Source: Pseudomonas sp. TH15 (GTDB taxonomy: Bacteria; Pseudomonadota; Gammaproteobacteria; Pseudomonadales; Pseudomonadaceae). Taken from it: DNA of 64,000 bases. This document shows positions 52,721-61,678 of the stretch, one piece after another. How positions within the stretch are numbered: position 1 is the first letter of the stretch; every line of letters starts with the position of its first letter. The notes below the pieces were generated by a model, which searched no databases, was not told where the DNA came from, and saw only the letters and a program-made list of their open reading frames with translations. The stretch covers positions 2,966,001-3,030,000 of the forward strand of contig NZ_JAEKEL010000001.1 in the NCBI RefSeq assembly GCF_016651105.1, read 5' to 3'. The position numbers and the translations under genes are program-made.

Positions 52721-53343
52721 GCCTTACCCGTGAACACCTCGCCCAGGAAATCATCGACGCCGGGCGTTTTCTGTATGGTCGCGGCTGGTCGCCGGCCACC
52801 AGCAGCAATTATTCGACGCGCCTGTCGCCGACCGAAGCGCTGCTGACGGTCTCCGGCAAGCACAAAGGCCAATTGGGTCTCGATGATGTGCTGGCCACCG
52901 ACTTGTCCGGCAACAGCCTGGAGCCGGGCAAAAAGCCGTCCGCCGAAACCCTGCTGCACACCCAACTCTACAGCTGGCGCCCCGAGATCGGCGCGGTTCT
53001 GCACACCCATTCGGTGAACGCCACAGTGCTGTCGCGCCTGACGCCGCAGGACTTCATCGAATTCGAAGACTACGAACTGCAAAAAGCCTTTAGCGGCGTC
53101 TCGACCCACGAGTCCCGAGTGCGAGTGCCGATTTTCGACAACGATCAGGACATTGCGCGCCTGGCCGCCAAGGTTCAGCCTTGGCTGGACGCCCACCCCG
53201 ATTGCGTCGGCTACCTGATTCGCGGCCACGGCCTCTACACCTGGGGCGCGCGCATGAGTGACGCGTTGCGGCAGATCGAGGCCTTTGAATTTTTGTTCGA
53301 GTGCGAGTTGAAGACCCGCAGCGTCATGAACCGCCAAGGCTGA
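52717..53343 (+). CDS. mtnB: methylthioribulose-1-phosphate dehydratase
   Basis: A 208-residue class II aldolase-fold dehydratase of methionine salvage. Zinc ligands are visible in HTHSVNATVL (residues 88-97) and in IRGHGLYTWG. The conserved start (AQEIIDAGRFLYGRGWSPAT) and the phosphate-binding part (SGKHKGQLGLDD) match the family. It overlaps the MFS gene and is followed after 92 bp by mtnD. Confidence 0.93.
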   Translation: MSLTREHLAQEIIDAGRFLYGRGWSPATSSNYSTRLSPTEALLTVSGKHKGQLGLDDVLATDLSGNSLEPGKKPSAETLLHTQLYSWRPEIGAVLHTHSVNATVLSRLTPQDFIEFEDYELQKAFSGVSTHESRVRVPIFDNDQDIARLAAKVQPWLDAHPDCVGYLIRGHGLYTWGARMSDALRQIEAFEFLFECELKTRSVMNRQG

Positions 53344-53376
53344 CTTCACCAGAAGTAGCCCATTGCCTGATGAAAC

Positions 53377-53415
53377 GCCTCGCCCGACCGGTCTGAAAGA
53401 ACCGGACGGTGAGGC
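53377..53415 (+). repeat. hairpin between mtnB and mtnD
   Basis: GCCTC and CCGGT pair with ACCGG and GAGGC around an internal loop and an 8-nt apical loop, just ahead of the mtnD ribosome binding site. It could shape the relative translation or stability of the two cistrons. Confidence 0.5.
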
Positions 53416-53435
53416 AGATACCGAGGAATTGCCCC

Positions 53436-53981
53436 ATGAGCAGCCTGTCCGTTTATCACATCTCCAGCCCGGAAATACCGAACAAGGTCCTGACCCACTT
53501 CGAAGACATCGCCTCGACCCTGGCCGAGCAGGGCGTGCGCTTCGACCGCTGGCAAGCCACGGCGAAAATCCAGCCCGGCGCCAGCCAGGAAGAAGTGATT
53601 GCTGCTTACCAAGAGCAAATCGACAAACTGATGACCGAACGCGGTTACATCACTGTCGACGTGATCAGCCTCAACAGCGATCACCCGCAAAAAGCCGAAT
53701 TGCGCGCCAAGTTCCTTGAGGAACACCGCCATGGCGAAGACGAAGTGCGATTTTTCGTCGCCGGCCGTGGGCTGTTTACCTTGCACATCGACGATTACGT
53801 CTACGCCGTGCTCTGCGAGAAAAACGACCTGATTTCGGTGCCGGCCGGTACGCCGCACTGGTTCGACATGGGCGAGCATCCGCATTTTGTTGCGATTCGC
53901 CTGTTCAACAACCCGGAAGGCTGGGTCGCCAACTTCACCGGCGAAGACATCGCCAATCGCTTCCCGCGTCTTGAGGACTGA
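53436..53981 (+). CDS. mtnD: acireductone dioxygenase
   Basis: A 181-residue cupin metalloenzyme of methionine salvage; with iron it makes the methionine precursor 2-oxo-4-methylthiobutanoate. The metal ligands are in [13 protein letters not shown] (two His and Glu) and in [12 protein letters not shown]. The ATG at 53436 gives the family start (MSSLSVYHI) and has GAGGAA before it. Confidence 0.95.
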   Translation: MSSLSVYHISSPEIPNKVLTHFEDIASTLAEQGVRFDRWQATAKIQPGASQEEVIAAYQEQIDKLMTERGYITVDVISLNSDHPQKAELRAKFLEEHRHGEDEVRFFVAGRGLFTLHIDDYVYAVLCEKNDLISVPAGTPHWFDMGEHPHFVAIRLFNNPEGWVANFTGEDIANRFPRLED

Positions 53982-53985
53982 GCCG

Positions 53986-54669
53986 ATGCCGATCAAAGCA
54001 ATTCTCACCGACATCGAAGGCACCACCAGCGCGGTGAGTTTTGTGTTCGACGTGTTGTTTCCTTACGCCGCCAAGCACCTGCCGGATTTTGTTCGTCAGC
54101 ACGCCGCCCGGGCGGATGTCGCTGAGCAACTGAACGCCGTGCGTCGGGACAGCAATGAACCTGAGGCGGATGTCGAGCGCGTCATAGAGATCCTGCTGGG
54201 TTGGATCGCCGAAGACCGCAAGGCCACGCCGCTCAAGGCGTTGCAAGGGATGGTCTGGGAGCAGGGTTATCAGGCCGGGCAGTTGAAGGGCCATGTTTAC
54301 CCGGACGCCGTTGAAGCGCTTAAGCGCTGGCATCAGAACGGTTATCAACTGTTTGTTTATTCCTCGGGCTCGATCCAGGCGCAGAAACTGATCTTCGGCT
54401 GCTCGGAGGCGGGGGATTTGTCGCCGTTGTTCAGCGGATATTTCGACACGACGTCGGGGCCGAAGCGCGAAGTGCAGTCCTACACCAATATCCAGAAAGC
54501 CATTGGCGTTGAACCGCAGGAGATCCTATTCCTCTCGGACATCGTTGAAGAGTTGGACGCTGCGCAATCTGCCGGCCTGCAAACCTGCGGCCTGGCGCGC
54601 GAAGGCGGGGAGCTGGGAAGCCACGTCACCGTCGAAACGTTCACCGCCATCGAACCCGAAGCCTTCTAA
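53986..54669 (+). CDS. mtnC: enolase-phosphatase E1
   Basis: A 227-residue bifunctional HAD enzyme that enolises and dephosphorylates 2,3-diketo-5-methylthiopentyl 1-phosphate. Motif I is [15 protein letters not shown] (DIEGTT is diagnostic), motif II is [12 protein letters not shown], motif IV is [12 protein letters not shown]. It starts 4 bp after mtnD and is the last gene of the MFS-mtnB-mtnD-mtnC unit; mtnA is not in this window. Confidence 0.95.
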   Translation: MPIKAILTDIEGTTSAVSFVFDVLFPYAAKHLPDFVRQHAARADVAEQLNAVRRDSNEPEADVERVIEILLGWIAEDRKATPLKALQGMVWEQGYQAGQLKGHVYPDAVEALKRWHQNGYQLFVYSSGSIQAQKLIFGCSEAGDLSPLFSGYFDTTSGPKREVQSYTNIQKAIGVEPQEILFLSDIVEELDAAQSAGLQTCGLAREGGELGSHVTVETFTAIEPEAF

Positions 54670-54686
54670 GGGCTGGTCAAAATCCT

Positions 54687-54777
54687 GTAGGAGCTGTCGA
54701 GTGGAACGAGGCTGCGATCTTTTGATCTTGATCGTTGAAATCTAAATCAAAAGATCGCAGCGTGCCGCAGCTCCTAC
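54687..54777. repeat. REP inverted pair (GTAGGAGCTG type)
   Basis: GTAGGAGCTGTCGAGTGG with GCTGCGATCTTTTGATC and the mirrored copy ending at 54777; downstream of mtnC. Confidence 0.85.
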
Positions 54778-54796
54778 AGGGAGTTCGCGCATAAAA

Positions 54797-54836
54797 AAAC
54801 AGGCCGTGAAGCGAAAGCTCTCACGGCCTGTTTGTT
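54797..54836. terminator. bidirectional terminator between mtnC and the DUF3509 gene
   Basis: A 13-bp stem AAACAGGCCGTGA (54797-54809) with TCACGGCCTGTTT (54821-54833); T-rich on both strands (TTTGTTT on plus, seven T on minus). Confidence 0.92.
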
Positions 54837-54849
54837 TACAGCGCGCTAT

Positions 54850-55128
54850 TTACGCCGAGTGATAGGTCGGCAGCGCAAACCGTTGCTGGCTCTGCAGCAT
54901 GGAGATCTGTGGCAGTTCGCTGGCCTGTTCGGCGAGGTCACGGCGAATGGCGCTGATCACCCACGAAAGTTGATCGCCAGCATGCAGTTGCTGGTAAGAA
55001 ATCGAGCGTTTAAAGACTTTGCCTTCGGTGCTGCGCAGTGTCAGCAGGATGCCGCCGTCAGGTCGTGCCTGGGTGGTCACGTCGAAGTTGGAGAATAGCG
55101 AGGTAAATTTTTCTTGGATCAGGCTCAT
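54850..55128 (-). CDS. DUF3509-family protein
   Basis: A 92-residue soluble protein of the DUF3509 type, as far as I recognise it, a family largely confined to pseudomonads. Features: SLIQEKFTSLFSNFDVTTQ, then ILLTLRSTEGKVFKRSISYQ and LPQISMLQSQQRF. The predicted fold is mixed alpha/beta. Function is unknown. It ends in the bidirectional terminator shared with mtnC. Confidence 0.75.
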   Translation of the reverse strand: MSLIQEKFTSLFSNFDVTTQARPDGGILLTLRSTEGKVFKRSISYQQLHAGDQLSWVISAIRRDLAEQASELPQISMLQSQQRFALPTYHSA

Positions 55129-55471
55129 GTCTATCGGCTCCGTTAGCGCTTGATTGGCAAGCATGGAGAGGTAGTTGCAGTGATTGTGCCAGTATCTATT
55201 TTTTAAATAATCGTTATAAATCAACAGCTTGAAAATAACGCTGTTTTTTGATTTCGTGCAATCTGCATGAATGGCCATCGTGCATCCTGCATTTTGCGTG
55301 GTCGCACGGGATTCGATTGAACGAATGGCGCGGCCAGGGATCATGTTTTCGCAGGTATCGACTGCGGATACAAAACATTGCAAAAACCGCGTGTACAGCT
55401 CCAGAACCGCTGACGTATTTTCGGGCTCAATCAACGCCGCCCGACAATAAGAAGATCGAACGGGAGCTACC
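55129..55471. promoter_or_regulatory. divergent intergenic region
   Basis: 343 bp between the DUF3509 gene and the acyl-CoA synthetase gene, no gene supported. It is AT-rich on the left (CTATTTTTTAAATAATCG at about 55195) and likely holds both promoters. Repeated TGCAT motifs at 55259-55300 are seen without a known factor. Confidence 0.4.
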
Positions 55472-57298
55472 ATGAGCGACACGATTACCTGGGGCATGAT
55501 GCTCCGCAAATTGCCGACCATCGCCAAAGCCATTCCCCGCGTGGTGAAGGGTATGAAGGTCGCCAACGTCAAGGACCCGACCCAACCGTGTGGCCTCGGC
55601 TGGAGCTTCGAGCAAGCAACGTTGCGCAATCCCGACGGCCTCGCGTTGCTGCAAGACGAAGTGGCGCTGACTTATACGCAGGTCAATCAGTGGGCCAATC
55701 GGATTGCCCACCACCTGATCGCTCAAGGGATCGGCAAGGGCGATGTGGTGGCGATCTTTATCGAGAACCGCCCGGAGTTGCTGGTCACGATCCTGGCCGT
55801 GGCCAAGGTCGGGGCGATCAGCGCATTGCTCAACACCTCGCAGACCCGCGATACCCTGGTCCATAGCCTGAACCTGGTAGCGCCGGTGGCGATTATTGCC
55901 GGCGAGGAGCTGGTACCGGCGTTTTCAGCGGTTCGCGAGCGGGTTTCCATCGCGCAGACACGCACCTGGTTTGTGGCCGACTGCGATACCTACCGCCAAT
56001 CGGGCATTTCGCCCGATGGCTTCATCAATCTGATGACGGCCAGCGTCGACGCCCCGGACGGTAACCCTGCCAGCAGCCAGCAGGTGTTTTTCGACGATGC
56101 CTGCTTCTATATCTACACCTCCGGCACCACCGGGCTGCCCAAGGCGGGCGTCTTCAAGCATGGTCGCTGGATGCGCAGTTCCGCCAGTTTCGGGCTGATC
56201 GCCCTGAATATGCGCCCCGACGACGTCGTCTATTGCACCTTGCCGCTTTACCACGCCACCGGGCTTTGCGTGTGCTGGGGCTCGGCCATCAGCGGCGCCT
56301 CCGGGTTCGCCATTCGCCGCAAGTTCAGCGCCAGCCAGTTCTGGGGCGACGTGCGTAAGTACCGGGCGACTACCCTCGGTTACGTTGGCGAGTTGTGCCG
56401 CTACCTGGTGGATCAACCGCAGTGCGCCGACGACAACCAGCACGGCGTGACCAAGATGATCGGCAACGGCCTGCGTCCCGGCGCATGGCGTGAGTTCAAG
56501 ACGCGATTCGCGGTGGAGCATATCTGCGAACTGTACGCCGCCAGTGACGGCAATATTGGCTTCACCAACATCCTCAACTTCGACAACACCATCGGTTTTT
56601 CCCTGATGTCCTGGGAGCTGGTGGCGTATGACCACGACAGCGGCGCGCCGATTCGCAATGCCAAGGGTTTGATGAGCAAAGTCGCCAAGGGCGGGCAAGG
56701 CTTGTTGCTGGCGAAAATCGACGACAAGGCGCCACTGGACGGCTACACCGATCCGCAGAAAACCGAGAAAGTGGTGCTCCACGACGTGTTCGAAAAGGGG
56801 GATCGCTACTTCAATACCGGTGACTTGCTGCGCAACATCGGTTTCGGTCACGCCCAGTTTGTCGATCGCTTGGGTGACACCTACCGCTGGAAGGGCGAGA
56901 ACGTCTCGACCACGGAAGTGGAGAACATGCTGCTGCAACACCCGAACATTGCCGAGGCGGTGGCCTATGGCGTGGAGGTCCGCAATACCAACGGCCGAGC
57001 CGGGATGGCGGCGATTACCCCGGCCGAGTCCCTGGCAACCCTGGACTTCGCTGAGTTGCTGGCCTTCGCGCGTCAGCAGATGCCCGCGTATGCGGTGCCT
57101 CTATTTCTGCGGGTGAAGGTGAAGATGGAGACCACCGGGACCTTCAAATACCAGAAGACCCGACTCAAGGACGAAGCCTTCGACCCCGGTAAAACCGGCG
57201 ATGACCCGATCTACGCCTGGCTGCCGGGCACCCAGACGTACGTGCAAGTCACCGAGCAGGTGCTGGCGGATATTCACGCGGGCAAGTACCGCTATTGA
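55472..57298 (+). CDS. long-chain acyl-CoA synthetase (FATP/FadD6-like)
   Basis: A 608-residue adenylate-forming enzyme that activates fatty acids to acyl-CoA, of the fatty-acid transport protein branch. The AMP-binding motif is YIYTSGTTGLPKAGVFKHGR (about residues 213-232). The acid and Arg motifs are in YFNTGDLLRNIGFGHAQFVD and DTYRWKGENVSTTEVEN. The C-terminal Lys lies in TGTFKYQKTRLKDEAF. The ATG at 55472 follows GGGAGC. It may transport as well as activate long-chain or unusual fatty acids. Confidence 0.9.
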   Translation: MSDTITWGMMLRKLPTIAKAIPRVVKGMKVANVKDPTQPCGLGWSFEQATLRNPDGLALLQDEVALTYTQVNQWANRIAHHLIAQGIGKGDVVAIFIENRPELLVTILAVAKVGAISALLNTSQTRDTLVHSLNLVAPVAIIAGEELVPAFSAVRERVSIAQTRTWFVADCDTYRQSGISPDGFINLMTASVDAPDGNPASSQQVFFDDACFYIYTSGTTGLPKAGVFKHGRWMRSSASFGLIALNMRPDDVVYCTLPLYHATGLCVCWGSAISGASGFAIRRKFSASQFWGDVRKYRATTLGYVGELCRYLVDQPQCADDNQHGVTKMIGNGLRPGAWREFKTRFAVEHICELYAASDGNIGFTNILNFDNTIGFSLMSWELVAYDHDSGAPIRNAKGLMSKVAKGGQGLLLAKIDDKAPLDGYTDPQKTEKVVLHDVFEKGDRYFNTGDLLRNIGFGHAQFVDRLGDTYRWKGENVSTTEVENMLLQHPNIAEAVAYGVEVRNTNGRAGMAAITPAESLATLDFAELLAFARQQMPAYAVPLFLRVKVKMETTGTFKYQKTRLKDEAFDPGKTGDDPIYAWLPGTQTYVQVTEQVLADIHAGKYRY

Positions 57299-57394
57299 AT
57301 CTGGCTATGGCCGTTCATGAGAAAAAAGGAGTGACAGGCGCCGGAGCGCTCGGGAAACTGTCGGCTTTGCGAATAACCGATGATGGAGTCCCTA

Positions 57395-57913
57395 ATGTCT
57401 GACCAAAGCCGCCAGATGACACCCGAAGAAGCTGCTGAATTTGCCGAACAGGTGTTCAACAAAGCGCGCGAGGGCGATGCGGCCATGATGGCGGCGCTGC
57501 TGACCAAAGGCCTGCCGCCGAACCTGCGCAACCACAAGGGCGACACCTTGCTGATGCTCGCCGCGTACCACGGTCACGTGGAAACGGTGAAAGTGCTGCT
57601 GGAACACAAGGCCGACCCGGAAATTCGCAACGACAACGGCCAGAGCCCGATTGCCGGCGCCGCCTTCAAGGGCGACCTGGCAGTGGTCACGGCGTTGGTC
57701 GAAGGCGGGGCGCAGGTGGAAGGTTCGTCGTTCGACGGCCGCACGGCGCTGATGATGGCGGCGATGTTCAACCGCGTTGAAATCGTCGACTACCTGATCA
57801 GCAAAGGCGCCGACCCCAAAGCCAAGGACGCCAACGGCGTGTCTGCGCTGGATGCGGCCAAGACCATGGGCGCGGCGGATACCCTGGCGCAACTCGAAAA
57901 ACTGCTCGGCTGA
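57395..57913 (+). CDS. ankyrin-repeat protein
   Basis: A 172-residue protein made of about four ankyrin repeats: NHKGDTLLMLAAYHGHVETVKV, NDNGQSPIAGAAFKGDLAVVTA, SFDGRTALMMAAMFNRVEIVDY and DANGVSALDAAKTMGAADT. Cytoplasmic, no signal peptide. It probably binds a partner protein. The ATG at 57395 is behind GGAGTCCCTA. It follows the acyl-CoA synthetase gene by 96 bp but not obviously in one operon. Confidence 0.85.
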   Translation: MSDQSRQMTPEEAAEFAEQVFNKAREGDAAMMAALLTKGLPPNLRNHKGDTLLMLAAYHGHVETVKVLLEHKADPEIRNDNGQSPIAGAAFKGDLAVVTALVEGGAQVEGSSFDGRTALMMAAMFNRVEIVDYLISKGADPKAKDANGVSALDAAKTMGAADTLAQLEKLLG

Positions 57914-57930
57914 AAACTGGCGCGATCCCT

Positions 57931-58022
57931 GTGGCGAGGGAGCTTGCTCCCGTTCGAGTGCGCAGCGCTCGCTGATTTCGGGGCCTGCTTCGCAGCCCAG
58001 CGGGAGCAAGCTCCCTCGCCAC
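57931..58022. repeat. REP inverted pair (GTGGCGAGGGAGC type)
   Basis: GTGGCGAGGGAGCTTGCTCC and its mirror ending at 58022; downstream of the ankyrin gene. Confidence 0.85.
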
Positions 58023-58093
58023 AGGTGTCGGGTGTGCTGAAGAATGCGCTATCCTTCGCGCCCTCAAATTTCCCTCGCTACAGGATCCATCCC

Positions 58094-58624
58094 ATGAAAA
58101 CCGCACTCGTCGAACTCATCAGCAAAATCAGCTCCGGGTGCATGGGCGATGACGAAATCCTGAAAATCGCTGATGAAGCGGCCCAGGCGTACGCCGATCC
58201 TGAAGCTTTTCTGACAGCCAATCCGGACATCAACTTCGACGACACCTTCCCGATGCCGCTGGGCGAATGGGTGGTGGTCGGCAGTCTGCCGGAAACTGTG
58301 CTGTTCCAGGCCGACACCTACATGGACCTGTTCGCCCAGATCGCCGACTCGTTCGGCCCCGGCGTTGACTTCAACATCAAGCCCAAGCAACTGGCCAAGA
58401 CTGAAGCGCTGACCGCGCTCAACCGCATTCAGGTGCAGATGAGCAGCATGAACAAGGAAAACGGCGGCTATACGCTGATGAACTTCAGCCAGTTGCTCGA
58501 CGATGAACTGCAAGTGGTGCTGGTCTATGGCAACGACGTGCCGCGGGTACTCGAACTGTGCGCCCAAGTCGGCATCGCCGCCGCGCCGTCCCTGGAAGCG
58601 CTGAAAGTGGCGATCCACGTTTGA
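58094..58624 (+). CDS. conserved hypothetical protein
   Basis: A 176-residue acidic protein of no family I know. Residues 50-90 read INFDDTFPMPLGEWVVVG and LPETVLFQADTYMDL; the C-terminus is alpha/beta (LDDELQVVLVYGNDVPRVLE). No signal peptide or membrane segment. The ATG at 58094 has AGGATCC in front. It stands between a REP pair and the small membrane protein gene. Confidence 0.65.
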   Translation: MKTALVELISKISSGCMGDDEILKIADEAAQAYADPEAFLTANPDINFDDTFPMPLGEWVVVGSLPETVLFQADTYMDLFAQIADSFGPGVDFNIKPKQLAKTEALTALNRIQVQMSSMNKENGGYTLMNFSQLLDDELQVVLVYGNDVPRVLELCAQVGIAAAPSLEALKVAIHV

Positions 58625-58695
58625 TGCAATAAAACGGAACCCTCGCAAGGGGCGGCTATCCTAAGACTGCATGCCACTATCTTGGGAGCGACACC

Positions 58696-58887
58696 ATGGG
58701 TTCCACGTTTAATAGTTTGGTAGCTCTGATTATTTTCGCCCTGGACATCTGGGCAATCATCAACGTGCTGAAAAGTGGCGCCGAAACAGGGATGAAAATC
58801 ATCTGGGTGCTGCTGATCCTGCTGCTGCCGGTGCTGGGCCTGATCATCTGGGCTATCGCCGGGCCACGAGGCAACGTGCGGATCTGA
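58696..58887 (+). CDS. small PLDc_N-type membrane protein
   Basis: A 63-residue protein with two helices (residues 8-25 and 34-54) and the phospholipase-D N-terminal pattern: ALDIWAIINVLKSGAETGMK, then IIWVLLILLLPVLGLIIW and a C-terminal G-P-R-G. Such small proteins are found alone in many pseudomonads; the function is unknown. The ATG at 58696 follows TGGGAGCGACACC. Confidence 0.82.
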   Translation: MGSTFNSLVALIIFALDIWAIINVLKSGAETGMKIIWVLLILLLPVLGLIIWAIAGPRGNVRI

Positions 58888-58924
58888 CAGGTGAATCCTA
58901 TTTACCTGTAGGAACACCGAACCT

Positions 58925-59012
58925 GTGGGAGCGGGCTTGCTCGCGAAAGCGGCTTATCATCCAACATCAATGTTGACTGACACTCCGCCTTCGCGAGCAA
59001 GCCCGCTCCCAC
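58925..59012. repeat. REP inverted pair (GTGGGAGCGGGC type)
   Basis: GTGGGAGCGGGCTTGCTCG and its inverted copy at 58990-59012, upstream of speE. Confidence 0.88.
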
Positions 59013-59160
59013 ATGGGATTGCGGCAAGTCATCAAGTGACGTTCGACCTGTCATGTTCCGCAACGTAGAATGCGCGCCTTTCCCGGGCAATCGAGCCTCT
59101 CGATTGGCCATCATGGGCGGGTAACCGTCCGTTGCCACCGCATTCATCGGAGCACTTCCC

Positions 59161-60036
59161 ATGACCACCACCAAAACCAGCGAATACCTGGAAACCCTCT
59201 ACGAAGGCTACGGCCAGCGTTTTCGCATGGAAAAACTGCTGCACGAAGTGCGCACCGAACACCAACACCTGGTGATCTTCGAAAACCCGCGCATGGGCCG
59301 GGTGATGGCGCTGGACGGTGTGATCCAAACCACCGAAGCCGACGAATTCATCTACCACGAAATGCTCACCCACGTGCCGATCCTCGCCCATGGCATTGCC
59401 AAGCGCGTGTTGATCATCGGCGGTGGCGACGGCGGCATGCTGCGTGAAGTGTCCAAACACCGCAGCGTCGAGCACATCACCATGGTCGAGATCGACGGCA
59501 CCGTGGTCGACATGTGCAAAGAGTTCCTGCCGAACCACTCCAAAGGTGCGTACGACGATCCACGCCTGAACCTGGTCATCGACGACGGCATGCGTTTCGT
59601 CGCCACCACCACCGAAAAGTTCGACGTGATCATTTCCGACTCCACCGACCCGATCGGTCCGGGCGAAGTGCTGTTCTCGGAAAACTTCTACCAGGCTTGC
59701 CACCGCTGCCTGAACGACGGCGGCATCCTGGTCACCCAGAACGGCACGCCGTTCATGCAACTCGGTGAAGTACAGACCACCGCCGGGCGCCTGCGCAGCC
59801 TGTTCCCGGACTGGCACTTCTACCAAGCGGCCATTCCGACCTACATCGGCGGCGCGATGACGTTCGCTTGGGGCGCGACCAATACCGCCTATCGCAAATT
59901 GTCCCGCGAAATCCTGCAACAGCGCTTCGCCGGCAGCGGCATCATCACCCGCTACTACAACCCGGAAATCCACATCGGCGCGTTCGCCATGCCGCAGTAC
60001 GTGCTGCAAGCGATCAATAAGCCAAGCAACGACTGA
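59161..60036 (+). CDS. speE: spermidine synthase
   Basis: A 291-residue aminopropyltransferase making spermidine from putrescine and decarboxylated SAM, releasing methylthioadenosine. Signatures: [20 protein letters not shown] (substrate loop), [18 protein letters not shown] (SAM site), [12 protein letters not shown], and [16 protein letters not shown] with the catalytic Asp. The released methylthioadenosine is the input of the methionine salvage genes 5 kb upstream. Normal length. Confidence 0.96.
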   Translation: MTTTKTSEYLETLYEGYGQRFRMEKLLHEVRTEHQHLVIFENPRMGRVMALDGVIQTTEADEFIYHEMLTHVPILAHGIAKRVLIIGGGDGGMLREVSKHRSVEHITMVEIDGTVVDMCKEFLPNHSKGAYDDPRLNLVIDDGMRFVATTTEKFDVIISDSTDPIGPGEVLFSENFYQACHRCLNDGGILVTQNGTPFMQLGEVQTTAGRLRSLFPDWHFYQAAIPTYIGGAMTFAWGATNTAYRKLSREILQQRFAGSGIITRYYNPEIHIGAFAMPQYVLQAINKPSND

Positions 60037-60069
60037 TCCCACCGCGAGCTCCCCATTGAGGGAGCTATT

Positions 60070-60200
60070 GTGGCGAGGGATTTATCCCCGTTAGGATGCG
60101 CAGCGTCCCCAAAATCAGCATCCACGGTCTTCCTGATACACCGCGGTTGCTGATTTTCACGACTGCTGCGCAGCCGAACGGGGATAAATCCCCTCGCCAC
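60070..60200. repeat. REP-like inverted pair (GTGGCGAGGGATTTATCCCC type)
   Basis: A variant of the GTGGCGAGGGA class: GTGGCGAGGGATTTATCCCC at 60070 and its inverted copy ending at 60200, downstream of speE. Confidence 0.85.
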
Positions 60201-60343
60201 AAAAGCACGCTCCCCACTTTGCTGCCTGTACCCAAGATGTCGTTTTTTTCATGTTCGTGCGCTGTAATCCTTTTGAACCAACTTTCGGCGTACCAGTCGA
60301 TTTAGATGTAAGCCCATTTGCGGGTTTGATCGAGGAGGCACTG

Positions 60344-60577
60344 ATGCAAAAGTGGAAAATCACTTTCGTGGATGATCACGGCGTAACTGTCGATGAAGTC
60401 TTTGAGTGCGACGAGTGCCCGGATAACGAGCATGCCGCCAAACTCATCAAGGCCCGGCTCCTGCCTGTCGCTGCTGAACTGGATCTGAATGATCTGGAAG
60501 GGCGCACTGCTGATGCGAGCGTCAAAGAGCTCAAGCTCCAGAACAGCATTCAAATCCTCGGCATTACTCCCGTCTGA
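60344..60577 (+). CDS. small conserved hypothetical protein
   Basis: A 77-residue acidic protein, MQKWKITFVDDHGVTVDEVF and then a CDECPD segment; the end reads IQILGITPV. Strong ribosome binding site (GAGGAGG, 7 bp before ATG 60344). No recognised family, signal peptide or membrane part. The two Cys residues are close (E-C-D-E-C), with no further metal-site residues in sight. Confidence 0.68.
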   Translation: MQKWKITFVDDHGVTVDEVFECDECPDNEHAAKLIKARLLPVAAELDLNDLEGRTADASVKELKLQNSIQILGITPV

Positions 60578-60600
60578 TCCCTCTCCTGTCACATTCACAA

Positions 60601-60673
60601 CCAGACCTTGGCAGCGGCTCTGACTTAGGGCTACTCTGCAAGCGAGATCAGCGAACGGATCGCTAAGGTCTGG
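60601..60673. repeat. inverted repeat with long loop
   Basis: CCAGACCTT at 60601-60609 and AAGGTCTGG at 60665-60673; about 55 bp between. It lies between the 77-residue gene and the RraB-like gene. Role unknown. Confidence 0.5.
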
Positions 60674-60790
60674 TCTTGTCAGCTACATGCTTGTATCCCA
60701 ATGGCAACTTGCTTGTCGTATCGCCTTCATCATTCGGTTGCGGGCGCCGGGAGTACGGAAAGTCTATCCATCAGTTCAGGAGGACGTTTC

Positions 60791-61138
60791 ATGAGCACAG
60801 CCTATCAAGAAGACATCAGCAGCAGCGTGCTGCGCCGCATGAAAGAAGGCGGTTTCGACTTTTCACGATTCCATCCCATCGAGTTCTACGCCATTTTTCC
60901 GGACGAGGAGCGGGCGCGCAGGGCGGCAGGTTATTTCTGTGGTGAATCATTGAATGCCCAGATCAGCGTGCGCGACGACGGCGCGTGGCATCTGGAACTG
61001 AGCAAAGTGATGTACGCCACCTACGACGGTATTGGCGACTTTGAGCAGGACTTCGAGGCGGTGGTCGAGCCTTTGGGCGGGATTATCGAAGGATGGGGCG
61101 TCAAACAGGAGGTGCGTAATCGCCACCGTTTGAACTGA
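60791..61138 (+). CDS. RraB-family (ribonuclease E inhibitor) protein
   Basis: A 115-residue protein resembling the RNase E regulator RraB family. Features: AYQEDISSSVLRRMKEGGFD, then FHPIEFYAIFPDEERARRAA and YATYDGIGDFEQDFEAVVEP with the final GGIIEGWGVK. The ATG at 60791 is behind AGGAGGACG. It may tune RNA decay by binding RNase E; this is family knowledge and not certain here. It ends at a clear terminator. Confidence 0.75.
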   Translation: MSTAYQEDISSSVLRRMKEGGFDFSRFHPIEFYAIFPDEERARRAAGYFCGESLNAQISVRDDGAWHLELSKVMYATYDGIGDFEQDFEAVVEPLGGIIEGWGVKQEVRNRHRLN

Positions 61139-61157
61139 TTTCAGGTTATTTGATTAC

Positions 61158-61193
61158 CAACGGCTAACCTCTGGGTTGGCCGTTGCCATTTTT
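61158..61193 (+). terminator. rho-independent terminator of the RraB-like gene
   Basis: CAACGGCTAACC (61158-61169) pairs with GGTTGGCCGTTG (61174-61185), followed by CCATTTTT. Confidence 0.88.
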
Positions 61194-61202
61194 AAAGATC
61201 AG

Positions 61203-61268
61203 AAGATCGCAGCCTTCGGCAGCTCCTACACAGATTATGTAGGAGTTGCCGGAGGCTGCGATCTTTTG
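61203..61268. repeat. REP inverted pair (GTAGGAGCTGCC type)
   Basis: AAGATCGCAGCCTTCGGC with an inverted copy GTAGGAGTTGCCGGAGGCTG ending in GCGATCTTTT; between the terminator and the orphan minus-strand terminator. Confidence 0.85.
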
Positions 61269-61296
61269 CTTTTACTTTCAAAATATTTCAAACGGG

Positions 61297-61324
61297 CAAA
61301 AAAAAGCCACCGGAGAGGGTGGCT
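61297..61324 (-). terminator. orphan minus-strand terminator
   Basis: On the minus strand AGCCACC...GGTGGCT is followed by eight T residues. No convincing protein gene lies upstream of it on that strand, since the next 355 bp (61325-61679) are non-coding as far as I can judge. It may end a small RNA; a weak 76-codon frame at 61235-61465 has no good ribosome binding site and would run through the terminator. Confidence 0.75.
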
Positions 61325-61560
61325 AAAGGGAAGACCGATAAGGAGAGGAAACCGGTCAGGGTTACGGCGGGGCGGGCTGCGGGGGCAGTCCAGGTCAGTT
61401 GAGCTGGCGACTTCGCGGCGCTGTGCGCAGGGAAGTTTTGCAACGAATGCGCGGATTATCCGCATCGACGCCCGAGCAGTGAAATCAACTCTGACTATGC
61501 TGTTGATAGGCGACAACATTGCTTCGCAATGAAGCGGGGGCGATCAGGTTGGGGCGTTTG
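61325..61560 (-). ncRNA. candidate small RNA or leader transcript
   Basis: Inferred only from the orphan terminator and the lack of a supported gene in 61325-61678. A local hairpin (GACCG/CGGTC, about 61333-61352) lies near its 3' end. Limits are approximate. The 61139-61678 gap otherwise holds a terminator, a REP pair and the promoter of the next gene. Confidence 0.3.
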
Positions 61561-61678
61561 CCGCACAGGATTGGTGCGGTGGGATTGGGGCGATTATCCA
61601 ACTGATTGATATCAAAGCGTTTATGCCGATGGCACGGGCCTTGCGAAGCCTAGATGTCCGGGTGACAAGGAGTACGGC

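Noticed and set aside
61235-61465. A 76-codon minus-strand gene
   Set aside because: It lacks a good ribosome binding site, runs through a strong terminator and a REP pair, and its protein is Arg/Pro/Ser-rich without a family.
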